From Gammaproteobacteria bacterium (lineage in GTDB: Bacteria; Pseudomonadota; Gammaproteobacteria; SZUA-152): a stretch of DNA of 6,239 nt. Position 1 is the stretch's first letter. Every line of letters begins with the position of its first letter. Made by a program: the position numbers and the translations under genes. Positions 6,173 to 6,239 of the stretch are shown in pieces. Under the pieces are notes generated by a model that saw only the letters and a list, made by a program, of their open reading frames with translations, made no database searches and had not been told where the DNA came from. The DNA is taken from NCBI GenBank assembly GCA_003229995.1, contig QIGJ01000323.1:1-6239 (forward strand), read 5' to 3'.

Positions 6173-6201
6173 CACTTCAGGCACTGACTGATTATGAAGT
6201 G
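6173..6201 (+). terminator. Weak hairpin downstream of tyrS, possible terminator
   Basis: CACTTCA (6173-6179) and TGAAGTG (6195-6201) pair over 7 bases with a 15-base loop, starting 21 bases after the tyrS stop. A short T-rich run (TTTCTTT, 6209-6215) follows 7 bases later. The long loop and the gap before the T run make this a poor intrinsic terminator. No gene is visible in the remaining bases to the window end. Confidence 0.3.
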
Positions 6202-6239
6202 GTAACAGTTTCTTTAATACAGCAGCCTTTTGTGCTTCC

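Noticed and set aside
5882..6184. 100-codon minus-strand frame over the 3' end of tyrS
   Set aside because: It lies antisense to the S4 domain of TyrS and shows no recognisable protein features.

Overview
The window looks like chromosomal DNA from a free-living gammaproteobacterium. The evidence is the TyrS type, the near-perfect Fur box, the E. coli-like -10 elements, and a response regulator / CheC-type / PAS-GGDEF cluster that I recall from marine gammaproteobacteria. I cannot name a genus. There is no rRNA, tRNA, CRISPR array or intact insertion sequence.

Layout. (1) 1-1013, minus: a nearly complete periplasmic ferric-iron-binding protein of the FbpA/FutA class. It runs off the left edge only a few residues short of the usual family length. 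A Fur box overlaps its -10 at 1048-1066. (2) 1014-1603: a 590-base spacer with the Fur-controlled promoter, a cluster of GTTGAC/GTCAAC words, a degenerate half copy of a palindromic repeat, and the leader of the next gene. (3) 1604-2584, plus: a secreted protein with a TTG start that I do not recognise with certainty; some of its motifs recall metal-dependent amidohydrolases or peptidases. (4) 4618 down to 2632, minus: a three-gene cluster of a single-domain response regulator, a CheC-like phosphatase and a PAS-GGDEF diguanylate cyclase. It converges on gene 3. (5) 4619-4945: a divergent spacer with a 133-base, nearly full-length palindrome (4661-4793) and the tyrS promoter. (6) 4946-6151, plus: tyrosyl-tRNA synthetase, complete, then 88 bases of downstream DNA.

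The main observation is that the response regulator is split over two frames. Its N-terminal part (with the acidic Asp pair) and its remainder (phospho-acceptor Asp, conserved Lys) are joined by a tandem four-base duplication (GATAGATA at 4531-4538 on the plus strand). Removing one copy restores a 121-residue receiver domain. The lesion sits in the first gene of a signalling operon whose other two genes look intact, so in this sequence the phosphorylation input is probably lost, reversibly switched, or misread by an assembly error.

The second observation is the 133-base palindrome between that operon and tyrS, which has a recognisable degraded half copy 3.3 kb away at about 1391-1452. This suggests a dispersed, MITE-like or ERIC-like repeat family in this genome.

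Expected working of the genes: the iron-binding protein serves iron uptake under Fur control. The signalling trio would connect a phosphorylated receiver, its dephosphorylation by the CheC-like protein, and c-di-GMP synthesis by the cyclase. TyrS is housekeeping. The secreted protein has no clear link to either neighbour.
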